A stretch of 45,758 nt of DNA. Origin: a bacterium (GTDB taxonomy: Bacteria; UBP18; UBA7526). The notes under the pieces are model-generated. The model was given only the letters and a program-made list of their open reading frames with translations, had not been told where the DNA came from and made no database searches. Location: positions 1 to 45,758 of the forward strand of contig JAUWXM010000002.1 of the NCBI GenBank assembly GCA_030616365.1. The letters are read 5' to 3'. A program made the position numbers and the translations under genes. This document shows, in pieces, positions 7,135 through 15,767 of the stretch. Each line of letters starts with the position of its first letter. Positions within the stretch are counted from its first letter, which is position 1.

Positions 7135-8690
7135 AAATTACTCTTATCAGGCCATACTATATGCATAATCCTTATGAGCCACCTCTGGGCGTTGCTATAT
7201 TGGCTGGCTATTTGGAAGAGAAGGGTTACTCTGTAAGTATCATCGATTTCGAAGCGGCCTGGGTTAAGTCAAAAGACAAAATCAAGAAACACATAGAAGC
7301 AGAAGATCCAGATATTGTGGGAGTTTCATTTTTTACCTATGATAGATTTGAAGCTGTAAAGGTGGCAAATGCGGCAAAGGAATTAGGAAAGGTGGTGATT
7401 GGTGGAGGATTACATATAACTTTCGATCCCATAAATACGCTTCAGTCAATACCCAGTATAGACATAGGGGTATTAGGGGAAGGTGAAGAAACACTCTTTG
7501 AATTGGTGAAAGTACTTGAGGAAGATAGATCATTACAGGATATTGAGGGGATCGCTTACAGAAGGAATGGAAAGGTGGTGATTAATCAGTTAAGGCCATT
7601 AATCAGTAATTTAGACTCCCTCCCGATGCCTGCCTACCATCTTCTTCCGATGGTTAAGTATCCTTATCATCAAATATTAGGCTCAAGAGGTTGTTCCTAT
7701 AACTGCATCTTTTGCGCAAGCCCAGAATTTTGGAGGAGAAGAGTTAGATTCAGAACCTACAAGATAGTTGTAGACGAGATAGAATATCTTATCAAAAACT
7801 ATGGCCAGAAGGAATTTGATTTTAAGGATGACGTTTTGTTTCTTAACAAAGAATGGACTAAAAATCTCTGTAATGAATTGTTAGAAAGGAATATAGACAT
7901 AAGATGGAATTGCTTAGGGAGAGCCGATGTAATTGATGAACCCCTTTTCAAATTGATGAGAAAGGCAGGATGCGAGACTTTAAGGTTTGGTATTGAGTCG
8001 GGCAATGAACGCATCCTGAGAGTGATCAATAAGAATATAACTAAACAGCAAGTAAGGCACGCCGTTAAAGTGGCAAAGGAAATACCATTTGAAGTAGGAA
8101 CTCTGTTTATGTTAGGACACCCTTCTGAAACTATGGATGAAATGGAGGAAACCTGTCAATTTGCGGTCGAACTTAGCGCAGAGCATTATAGCTTTAAACC
8201 TACCGACGTTTATCCAGGCACTCAACTTTTCCATATAGCAGTCAAAGAAGGCTTACTACCTAAAGAGTATAACTGGTTTGAAAAAGGAAGATATAAAGCT
8301 GGCTTTTTAACCTACGATGATGTTCCTAGTTATGAATCCTCACAATTTTCAAGAGGACCGCTAGAAGATACAGCAAAAAAATTCTATCTTAGAACTTTTT
8401 TTGCTCGTGCGTTTACTTTAAAATCTCTTTCAGATTTTAACATATCTCGCTTTCGCACAGAGATTGGTTTTATCCCCAAGTCAAGTAAAGACTTTCGAAT
8501 CTTCGTAAGTGAAGTGATTAGAGAACTCAGAATTAAACGCACTTTAAAACAAAGGTTTTTAGGCATAGTAGTTGTAACTATTTGCATTCTCCGAAAAGGC
8601 GGGAAAGCTTTCTATCATCGTTTTAAAAAATCATTTCAGCTTGGCATTAGGCGGACTCCTTTAGCAGGGACGTTAATTAGGCACCGATGA
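7131..8690 (+). CDS. B12-binding-type radical SAM protein
   Basis: A 519-residue iron-sulfur enzyme. Residues 1-150 form a cobalamin-binding-like Rossmann domain (PPLGVAILAGYLEEKGY, VGVSFFTYDR, GGGLHITFDP), but I do not see the DxHxxG cobalamin-ligating motif. The radical SAM centre is CSYNCIFC at residues 188-195 (CX3CX2C), followed by a TIM-barrel region and a C-terminal tail. Such proteins carry out methylations or other radical reactions on sugars, lipids or natural products. The coupling with wecB suggests a glycan or lipid substrate. Exact reaction not recognisable. Confidence 0.8.
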   Translation: MKITLIRPYYMHNPYEPPLGVAILAGYLEEKGYSVSIIDFEAAWVKSKDKIKKHIEAEDPDIVGVSFFTYDRFEAVKVANAAKELGKVVIGGGLHITFDPINTLQSIPSIDIGVLGEGEETLFELVKVLEEDRSLQDIEGIAYRRNGKVVINQLRPLISNLDSLPMPAYHLLPMVKYPYHQILGSRGCSYNCIFCASPEFWRRRVRFRTYKIVVDEIEYLIKNYGQKEFDFKDDVLFLNKEWTKNLCNELLERNIDIRWNCLGRADVIDEPLFKLMRKAGCETLRFGIESGNERILRVINKNITKQQVRHAVKVAKEIPFEVGTLFMLGHPSETMDEMEETCQFAVELSAEHYSFKPTDVYPGTQLFHIAVKEGLLPKEYNWFEKGRYKAGFLTYDDVPSYESSQFSRGPLEDTAKKFYLRTFFARAFTLKSLSDFNISRFRTEIGFIPKSSKDFRIFVSEVIRELRIKRTLKQRFLGIVVVTICILRKGGKAFYHRFKKSFQLGIRRTPLAGTLIRHR

Positions 8691-8862
8691 TTTATAAACT
8701 TAATATATTCAGTTCGAAGACAAAGGCTGTAAAATCGAAAGTGGTTCAAAAGGGGCATTTAGAAAAACTGGTCAAATTTGGTAATTACCTGTGGTGAGAA
8801 ATCCGGCTCGCCTATGAAGACTATTTGATGAATATGGCATAAAACAGGAGAAGAAATTATAA

Positions 8863-10362
8863 ATGATTACGGGACTTCTTAAAAAAGATATGCGAAGATA
8901 TCTACCTTCAGTGATTGCCCCGGCAATAATGGGGCTGATTGCTATCCCTATTGTTACTCGCCTGTTTCCCCCAGGGGATTATGGAAACTATGTTTTAGTG
9001 ATAGCCACAGTTGGTATATTCTCCACTATTGTAGGGTGGTTATCTATGTCTGTTATCAGGTTTTATCCTGCCTATGAACGAGATGGGAAACTTGATGAAT
9101 TTTATGCAAACATAATAAAATTGACTATTATCTCAATATTGGTTATTTCTCTTGCTTTTTTAAGCATTCTTTTATTTATCAGATCCCGCATTTCAACAGA
9201 TGTATATTCTCTAATGAGGATTGGTATACTCGTATTTATTTTAACTTCGGGTTTTGGTATACTCCTTCATTTTCTCAGAGCAAAACGCCAAGTAAACTGG
9301 TATACTGGCTTTTCTGTATGGAAGAGTATAACAGCGCTAGGTTTTGGAATACTCTTAATAATGGCTTTTCATTTTGGTGTTGAAGGTTTGCTTTGGGGTT
9401 CTATATTGAGCGTGGCGGTAGTTTTTCCTCTGCTTTGGAAAAAGGCTGTAGGGAAAGTTTCCTTAGGCCCAAGAAATATTTCTCTTCCGCTGACTTCAGA
9501 AATGGCGAAATATGGTTTCCCCTTAGTGGTGGGCAGTCTTGCTGCCTGGATACTGAGCCTTTCTGACCGTTATATCTTAGAACTTTTTCGGGGTAGTCAT
9601 GAGGTAGGAATATACTCTGCCAGCTATGCTATCTCAGAGCATAGCATACTACTCATTGCCACTCTATTTTGGTTGGCATCTACTCCAATTGAAATGAGTA
9701 TGTGGGAGAAGCAAGGGAAGAGGGCGAGCCAAGAGTTTATCAGTGAGGTCACCCGGTATTACCTCCTTATAGGACTTCCTGCGGCAGTAGGATTAAGCGT
9801 ATTGGCAAAGCCGGTTATTGCTGTTTTCACCGGCCCAGAGTATTATCAAGGATATACAATCATTCCACTGGTTACCTTTGGTGCTTTCCTTCTTGGACTT
9901 CAGCGAAGATTTTCATCAGGATTAACCTTCTATAAAAAAACCAATCTTATTATGGCCGCTATCATTGTATCAGGACTATTAAATTTGGGACTTAACTTTC
10001 TCTTGATACCTAAATACGGCTATATGGCAGCCGCATTTACCACCCTTCTCAGCTACGCCTTTCTTGTGGCAGCAATGGGGGTTGTTTCGAGGAAATATTT
10101 CATTTGGGAATTTCCATTTAAGGTTTTAGCAAAAGCAGTTTGTGCTTCAGTGGTGATGGGGATAGTAGTATATTATGTAGGCGGTAGTTTAACCTCTTCA
10201 GCCCTATTGAACTTAATTTTAGGCGTATGTTCAGGTACACTAGTATATATTATGATGCTTTTTTTATTACGGGAATTTAGGCCGAGTGAGATTCAGGCAT
10301 TGTTAGCCTTAAAAGCAAAGATTTGGGGTAGTGTTAGGTGGCAAAACAGAAAGACAATATAA
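8863..10362 (+). CDS. Wzx-like polysaccharide flippase
   Basis: A 499-residue inner-membrane protein with about 12-14 hydrophobic helices, of the polysaccharide transport (PST/MATE-like) superfamily. The opening PAIMGLIAIPIVTRLFPPGDYG is characteristic, as is the later LSLSDRYILELFRGSHEVGIYS segment. It would flip undecaprenyl-linked repeat units to the outer leaflet. AGGAGAAG precedes the ATG. It follows 172 bases without a gene after the radical SAM frame, and its stop overlaps the methyltransferase ATG (TAATG). Confidence 0.87.
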   Translation: MITGLLKKDMRRYLPSVIAPAIMGLIAIPIVTRLFPPGDYGNYVLVIATVGIFSTIVGWLSMSVIRFYPAYERDGKLDEFYANIIKLTIISILVISLAFLSILLFIRSRISTDVYSLMRIGILVFILTSGFGILLHFLRAKRQVNWYTGFSVWKSITALGFGILLIMAFHFGVEGLLWGSILSVAVVFPLLWKKAVGKVSLGPRNISLPLTSEMAKYGFPLVVGSLAAWILSLSDRYILELFRGSHEVGIYSASYAISEHSILLIATLFWLASTPIEMSMWEKQGKRASQEFISEVTRYYLLIGLPAAVGLSVLAKPVIAVFTGPEYYQGYTIIPLVTFGAFLLGLQRRFSSGLTFYKKTNLIMAAIIVSGLLNLGLNFLLIPKYGYMAAAFTTLLSYAFLVAAMGVVSRKYFIWEFPFKVLAKAVCASVVMGIVVYYVGGSLTSSALLNLILGVCSGTLVYIMMLFLLREFRPSEIQALLALKAKIWGSVRWQNRKTI

Positions 10363-11108
10363 TGGACGTAAAGACAAGAAAACTAAAGGGATCTGTGGAA
10401 AAGGCTTACACTGAATTTGCTAAAAGGTGTCAAAATTGGCCTAATAAATATGATATTATTCGGCAAACTGGCAAAATGCTCTCTGATTATGATCTTTTGT
10501 CAAGAGTAGATTTAGTGGGTAAAAAAATTCTAAACATTGGTTGTTCAGAACCAGATGACGAGGTGTATTTCGTTAACTTAGTGAAAGAATGGCATACTAT
10601 AGATATCAATGAGGCGATAGTCCGAACAGCAAGAAAATTAGCTGCTGAAGTGTTACCGCAGCATCTATACTCCAAGCTGAAATTCATTGTGGGTGACGCT
10701 ACTAAGCTCGATTTGAAAGATGGGTATTATGATGTGGTGGTTTCTTTTTCCACTATAGATCACATTCCGGGAAAAGAAAATAGGATGAAAGCGATAAACG
10801 AGATGTGTCGGGTGTTGAAGACGGGGGGATATTTAATTGTTACTGTTCCTAATAGATGGGATGTAATTTATTCTTATCGTTCTAATAAGTTACAAAGGGA
10901 AGGTAAGGCCATATTTGGCTATGAATATCAGTTTTCACCTCTGGAGCTAAAAAAGATGCTCACATCTAATGGGCTTAAAATGATTGATTGTGCGTCGACC
11001 GCCTTCAACCCTTATTCTTATTTTGATAGGATATTGAGGAAATTAAAACTTCATAAGATCAAGATTTATTTTGGAACAAGGTTTGGTTTTCTTGCTCAAA
11101 AGATTTGA
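10362..11108 (+). CDS. SAM-dependent methyltransferase, class I
   Basis: A 248-residue Rossmann-fold methyltransferase. Motif I is KKILNIGCSEPDDE, the acidic post-I residue lies in HTIDINE, and the later DVVVSFSTIDHIPG and MCRVLKTGGYLIVTVPNRWD segments are motifs IV-VI. The substrate is probably a sugar or lipid-linked glycan given the context. I chose the ATG at 10362, which overlaps the flippase TAA, over a GTG 24 bases upstream. The region from here to about 15760 is visibly AT-rich. Confidence 0.8.
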   Translation: MDVKTRKLKGSVEKAYTEFAKRCQNWPNKYDIIRQTGKMLSDYDLLSRVDLVGKKILNIGCSEPDDEVYFVNLVKEWHTIDINEAIVRTARKLAAEVLPQHLYSKLKFIVGDATKLDLKDGYYDVVVSFSTIDHIPGKENRMKAINEMCRVLKTGGYLIVTVPNRWDVIYSYRSNKLQREGKAIFGYEYQFSPLELKKMLTSNGLKMIDCASTAFNPYSYFDRILRKLKLHKIKIYFGTRFGFLAQKI

Positions 11109-11134
11109 GTCATTGTCGAACCGGAGGGAGTAGA

Positions 11135-13183
11135 ATGACATCGTTGAATACCAAATCTAAATATTATCTCCACAAAGTAAAGACTTTACCGACTCAGGTG
11201 TTAGTAAAAAAGGCTTTACGTAAGGTTAGAGGCAAAAGTGTAGATACTATTGACAGAATATTTGCCAATGCGCTTGGCACTGAAATGACAGATACAGAAT
11301 TTTTGAGGAAAGCCTGGGATTCAAAGTATAAATTTCAAAATTTAGAAGAATTGAGGAAACATTTTTATAATAAAAGAAAACCGGAATTTTTTATTGATTC
11401 CTCAAAGCGGGGAGAAATAACTTCCGTTATCTGTGAGCATTTTTCAGACGCTTTAAGTAAGGTCGCTGCCGAAGCTGATAAAGTTTGCGAGCATATTTTT
11501 AATCTACTTGGCTCTGGTGATGTAAATTTAGGAAAAAAAATTGATTGGCATCTTGATTTTAAAACAGGTTATTGCTGGAGTCCTAAGAAATATTATAAGG
11601 ATATAGAAATACCTTATGGAAAAGCAGATATAAAACTTCCCTGGGAACTTTCCAGATTTCAGCATTTGGCTATGCTTGGTGAAGCATATTGGTTGACCAA
11701 TAATAAAAAATATAGTAAGGAATTTGTCAATCAAATTTGTGATTGGATAGATAACAATAAGCCCAAGTTTGGTATTAACTGGCACTGTACAATGGATGTA
11801 GCTATTCGTGTTTGCAATTGGATTTTAGGATATTACTTTTTTAAGGATTCAAAAGGAATAACTGATGAATTTTTATTAAAATTTTTAAAAAGTATCTTAA
11901 TTCACGGAAAGCATATTAGAAAAAATTTGGAATACAGTAGCAAACTAACTTCAAACCACTACCTCTCTGATATAGCTGGCCTGGTCTATCTAGGAACAAT
12001 GTTTCCCGAATTTAAAGAAGCAACGGAGTGGAAGGATTTTGGTATTCAAGAACTTGTTAAGGAGATGAAAAAGCAGGTTTATCCGGATGGAGTAGATTTT
12101 GAGGCTTCAACTTGCTATCACCGATTGGTTTTAGAACTTTTCTTTTTTTCTACATTGGTGGTAGTAATAAATGATGAAGACTTTAAAAGCAATAATTATG
12201 CAGAAATTGCCCAAAAAATCTTTGGGAAAGAATATGTTCAAAGGCTTTATAAAATGTTTGAGTTTGTTCTTCACGCCCTAAAGCCTAATGGCAAAATGCC
12301 ACAGATTGGAGATAATGATAGTGGCAGGCTTTATATATTTGCTAAGCGAGAAGTGTTAGATATGCGGTATTTGCTTACTCTTGGGGCAATATTCTTTAAA
12401 GAACCTAAGTTTAAAGTTGGGGAATTTGGTTTTTGTGAAGAAGTGCTGTGGGTTTTCGGAGAAAAAGGCTATAACATCTGGCAGAATTTAGGAGAGAATT
12501 GTCTTGCAAATATTGGTAGCCGCGCATTTCCCAATGCTGGATGGTATATAATGAGGAATGATAAAAATTATATGATTATCTCCTGCGGACCTAATGGTCA
12601 AAATGGAAATGGTGGTCATTGCCATAACGATAAGTTAGGTTTTGAATTATGTATTGACGGAGAGGTTGTAATTGTGGATCCAGGCACTTATGTTTATACG
12701 CCGAGTCCTGATGCAAGAAATAAATTCAGAAGCACAGCATCTCATAATACAGTGATGATTAATGATAAAGAACAGAATAGATTCAATAGGAAAAACTTGT
12801 TTCAAATGAAAGACGAAGCAGGTGCAAAATGTTTAAAATGGAAAACAGGAGATAAAGTAGATATTTTTATTGGAGAACATTATGGATATAAGCAACTTTT
12901 TCAGATTGTTATCCACCGAAGAGAAATAAAATTTTATAAAAAAGAAGGCACATTGGAAATAACCGATAGATTGGAGGGAACAGGAAAGCATAATTTAGAA
13001 TGGAATCTTATTTTATCACCAGAGCTTAAACAGAAATTAGAAATTAACTCAGATAAACTCCAATGGCACAAAGTGCCTGCTTTTTATTCTCCTGAATATG
13101 GACTAATTATTAAAACCGAGAAGTTTATCTCAGCGTTAAAAGCGTTGATTCCTGCTGAAGTAAAATTTTCAATAGAGAGTTAA
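11135..13183 (+). CDS. Heparinase II/III-like polysaccharide lyase or glycan-modifying protein
   Basis: A 682-residue protein. Residues about 130-400 form an alpha-toroid (Hepar_II_III_N type: WELSRFQHLAMLGEAYWLT, WHCTMDVAIRVCNWILGYYF). Residues about 450-680 form the beta-sandwich Hepar_II_III domain with GGHCHNDKLGFELCIDGEVV, DPGTYVYTPSPDARNKFRST and SHNTVMIND. Family members cleave uronic-acid glycans, but forms inside EPS loci may instead remodel the nascent polymer. There is no clear signal peptide. Start ATG 11135 has GGAGGGAG just upstream, and is better than the TTG at 11105. Notably AT-rich: 18 G/C in the 60 bases at 12121-12180. Confidence 0.82.
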   Translation: MTSLNTKSKYYLHKVKTLPTQVLVKKALRKVRGKSVDTIDRIFANALGTEMTDTEFLRKAWDSKYKFQNLEELRKHFYNKRKPEFFIDSSKRGEITSVICEHFSDALSKVAAEADKVCEHIFNLLGSGDVNLGKKIDWHLDFKTGYCWSPKKYYKDIEIPYGKADIKLPWELSRFQHLAMLGEAYWLTNNKKYSKEFVNQICDWIDNNKPKFGINWHCTMDVAIRVCNWILGYYFFKDSKGITDEFLLKFLKSILIHGKHIRKNLEYSSKLTSNHYLSDIAGLVYLGTMFPEFKEATEWKDFGIQELVKEMKKQVYPDGVDFEASTCYHRLVLELFFFSTLVVVINDEDFKSNNYAEIAQKIFGKEYVQRLYKMFEFVLHALKPNGKMPQIGDNDSGRLYIFAKREVLDMRYLLTLGAIFFKEPKFKVGEFGFCEEVLWVFGEKGYNIWQNLGENCLANIGSRAFPNAGWYIMRNDKNYMIISCGPNGQNGNGGHCHNDKLGFELCIDGEVVIVDPGTYVYTPSPDARNKFRSTASHNTVMINDKEQNRFNRKNLFQMKDEAGAKCLKWKTGDKVDIFIGEHYGYKQLFQIVIHRREIKFYKKEGTLEITDRLEGTGKHNLEWNLILSPELKQKLEINSDKLQWHKVPAFYSPEYGLIIKTEKFISALKALIPAEVKFSIES

Positions 13184-13201
13184 AATTTTAGGTAGAAATT
13201 A

Positions 13202-14524
13202 ATGGTAACTATCAGAGCTGATTCAATAAAAAGAATCTTAATGATAACGGACACCTTTCCTCCCCACGTAGGAGGAGGTGGTACTATACGAATGGTAAAG
13301 TTTGCCAAATATTTTTCTCTTAAAAAATGGAAGGTTACGATTTTGACTACAACTGCTAAGAGAACAGCAGCCGGCGAAGATAAAGAACTGTTAAAAGAAA
13401 TTTCTTCTAATTATATCCAAATTCATAGAGTGGGAACAACGATTTTGAATTTTGGCGAAAGATTGAAGAATATTTTAGGGAAAAGAGGGGGAAAGCTAGA
13501 TATAAATAAGACTAAAAAAAGGAGAAATCTAATTGCTGCTTTATTGGCAATCCCAGATAGCTTAAATATCTGTATTTTAACAATGGTATGGGCTGGATTA
13601 AGATTGATTAGAAAAGAGAAAATCAATTTTATTATTGCCTCTTCTCCCAGTTTTTCGATTTTAGTAGTAGGTTATTTTTTAAAAATGATAAGTGGGAAAC
13701 ATTTCATTGTAGATATTCGTGACGATTGGGCGGGGAGCCCGGCACATTCTTATGATTTTAATTTCCGCAAGATAATAGATCTTTTTTTAGAGAGAAAAGT
13801 TATGAGATTAGCGGATATGATTATTGCCACTTCGACAGGGATAAAGAAGAGTTTGTTAGAAAAACATCCAATGATTCCTGGTGAAAAAATTAGAATAGTT
13901 TTTAATGGATTTGACCCGCAGGATTTTGAGATAAAAAGTTCAATAAATAAGAATTCAGAAAAATTCATAATATCTTATCTCGGGGTACTTAATTATGTGA
14001 AGACCCCTCAATATATTTTTGAGGGATTAAAGGAAGCTATTCAAAGAGAACCAGAGATTGGAAATTATATAAAGCTGCGTCTGGTTGGAAAGCGTCATTC
14101 CTGGGTAAAGAAATTAGTAAAGGAAGAAAATTTAGAGGATTTCGTTGAATTTACTGGATTTGTAAGTCATAAAAAGAGTATTCAATATATGCTTACCTCT
14201 GATATTTTGGTGCTCATCCTTTTTAAAGAAGAAGGTGGGGATACAGCTGTTCCTGGAAAATTATATGAATATTTAGCAGCAAGAAAGCCAATATTAGCAT
14301 GTGTGTGTGAGGGCGAAACAAGAAAATTTGTAATTCAACAAAGAGTAGGTAAAGTAACCTCCCCTAAAGGCATAGATAGTATCGTTAATGCTATTATTGA
14401 GTTTTACCAGGAGTGGAGAAAAGGGGAATTAAAAAAATATAGTATGTCATCTTCCTTATTAGGCCAATACAGTAGAGAAAAAGCAGTAATAGGATTAATT
14501 GATCTCCTGACTAAAATGGAATAA
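13202..14524 (+). CDS. Glycosyltransferase, GT4 family
   Basis: A 440-residue GT-B retaining glycosyltransferase. The N-terminal donor loop reads ITDTFPPHVGGGGTIR; the C-terminal domain has GYFLKMISGKHFIVDIRDDW before it and then the nucleotide-sugar site VPGKLYEYLAARKPILAC with the conserved Glu. It would add a sugar to a lipid-linked intermediate on the cytoplasmic face. Eighteen bases separate it from the heparinase-like gene. It has only a weak ribosome site (TAGGTAG). Donor and acceptor cannot be told. Confidence 0.83.
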   Translation: MVTIRADSIKRILMITDTFPPHVGGGGTIRMVKFAKYFSLKKWKVTILTTTAKRTAAGEDKELLKEISSNYIQIHRVGTTILNFGERLKNILGKRGGKLDINKTKKRRNLIAALLAIPDSLNICILTMVWAGLRLIRKEKINFIIASSPSFSILVVGYFLKMISGKHFIVDIRDDWAGSPAHSYDFNFRKIIDLFLERKVMRLADMIIATSTGIKKSLLEKHPMIPGEKIRIVFNGFDPQDFEIKSSINKNSEKFIISYLGVLNYVKTPQYIFEGLKEAIQREPEIGNYIKLRLVGKRHSWVKKLVKEENLEDFVEFTGFVSHKKSIQYMLTSDILVLILFKEEGGDTAVPGKLYEYLAARKPILACVCEGETRKFVIQQRVGKVTSPKGIDSIVNAIIEFYQEWRKGELKKYSMSSSLLGQYSREKAVIGLIDLLTKME

Positions 14525-14850
14525 AGGTAATTACGAAATAAAAATATTAAATATAAAACAAGAGAGATAAGAAGTATTTACTCCCAAAACCTAGACTGAG
14601 CGGAAAAAGATGGTATAACGAAATTGCAATTTTCACCCCTAAAGCAGATAGAGTAAAATTTCAAAATAGAAGGAGGGTTAAAAAGTACCTTACACTGGAT
14701 TATTTATTTTTATGATATCTAGCCAAGATATCATAAATGAAAAAGGTTGGCAAAATAGATGTGTAGACAAAAAAGAAAATCAAGCGATAGTGGGATCTTT
14801 GCGGTATTTAGTTAAAGCTTTAGTGGGGGCTTTTTTTAAAGGAAGAAAAG
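14525..14850. other. Gene-poor stretch with decayed coding traces and a hairpin
   Basis: No intact gene. One frame, about 14558-14713, reads through LPKPRLSGKRWYNEIAIFTP and ends at a TGA with no good start, so it may be a gene tail. Another, 14712-14850, ends in LRYLVKALVGAFFKGRKDG, which resembles glycosyltransferase C-termini. A perfect 10-bp inverted repeat, TATGATATCT / AGATATCATA, lies at 14711-14735 with a five-base loop. Confidence 0.4.
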
Positions 14851-15766
14851 ATGGAAATAAGTGTTGTTATACCAACAAAAGACAGACCCCTTGATCTTGA
14901 TCAATGCATCAATTCAATTTTGAGCCAAACATTCCCCCCTGAAGAAATTATTATTATCGATGATGGTGAGCTTTCAGAAAATTTTATAGAAAAAATTAAA
15001 AATAAAATAAAAGAAAAGGAAATTATATGTAAATATATCAGAAAGAAAATACCGGGGCTCTTGATATCTCGCAATCTCGGTGCTTCTAAATCGGAGAATT
15101 CCATTGTCTTATTTCTCGATGATGATGTAATATTGAACAAGGACTATATAGAAATATTAAAAAAATTGGGAAAAACATCAAAACGAGCAAAAAATTGGGG
15201 ATATCGGTGGTATTATTAAAAATTTACGTAAAATAAGTGGCTTAGAAAAATTTTATTATAAGTTATTCTTCTTATCTTCACCGATAAAATGGGATGTTAC
15301 AAACGTAGGCTTCCAGGTCTGGGATCCATCAATCAGAGAAAAAGAAAAAGTTTATTATCTTCCTGGTGGGATTGCATCTTTTAAAAAGAGTTTGATAGAA
15401 AAGCTACCCTTTAAACAGTTAAGCCCTGGGAGAACTCCTTCAGATGATATTGAATTTTTTCTACGAGCAAAAAAGGCCGGTTACTTCTTTTACCTCGATC
15501 CAAGAGCAAAGCTCTTCCATAAAATCTCTCTTATGGCGAGAGAAAATGAGTTTACCAAGGGGAGAAAGGAAGGTTTCGATCAATGTATTATTTTTAGGGA
15601 TAATGTTGAAAAAAATCTGAAAAACTATTTAAAATTTATTTGGTTGAGTATAGGTTGGATTTTGCGTCAATTTTTGTCTGGATATGTAAGAAAAGCCATG
15701 GGTCTAGTGGTTGGTTATATAAAGGTGGAAACTTTGGGTATAAAGGAAATTTCGAGGTTCAGATAA
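14851..15766 (+). pseudogene. GT2 glycosyltransferase, frameshifted at an A7 run
   Basis: The first part, 14851-15219, reads ISVVIPTKDRPLDLDQCINS with the donor loop and FLDDDVIL (DxD at about residues 92-94), then runs out of frame. The second part, open from about 15160 to 15766, continues with WEKHQNEQKIGDIGGIIKN, LPGGIASFKKS and TPSDDIEFFLRAKKAGY (the DD/ED acceptor region). Removing one A from the seven at 15159-15165 joins them into a normal protein of about 304 residues. Causes could be a sequencing slip, a recent mutation, or an on/off homopolymer switch. The second part ends two bases before asnB. Confidence 0.8.
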
Positions 15767-15767
15767 A

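Noticed and set aside
14712..14894. Open frame before the GT2 gene
   Set aside because: Starts inside a hairpin, has no ribosome site, and overlaps the GT2 start in another frame; treated as a possible gene remnant only.
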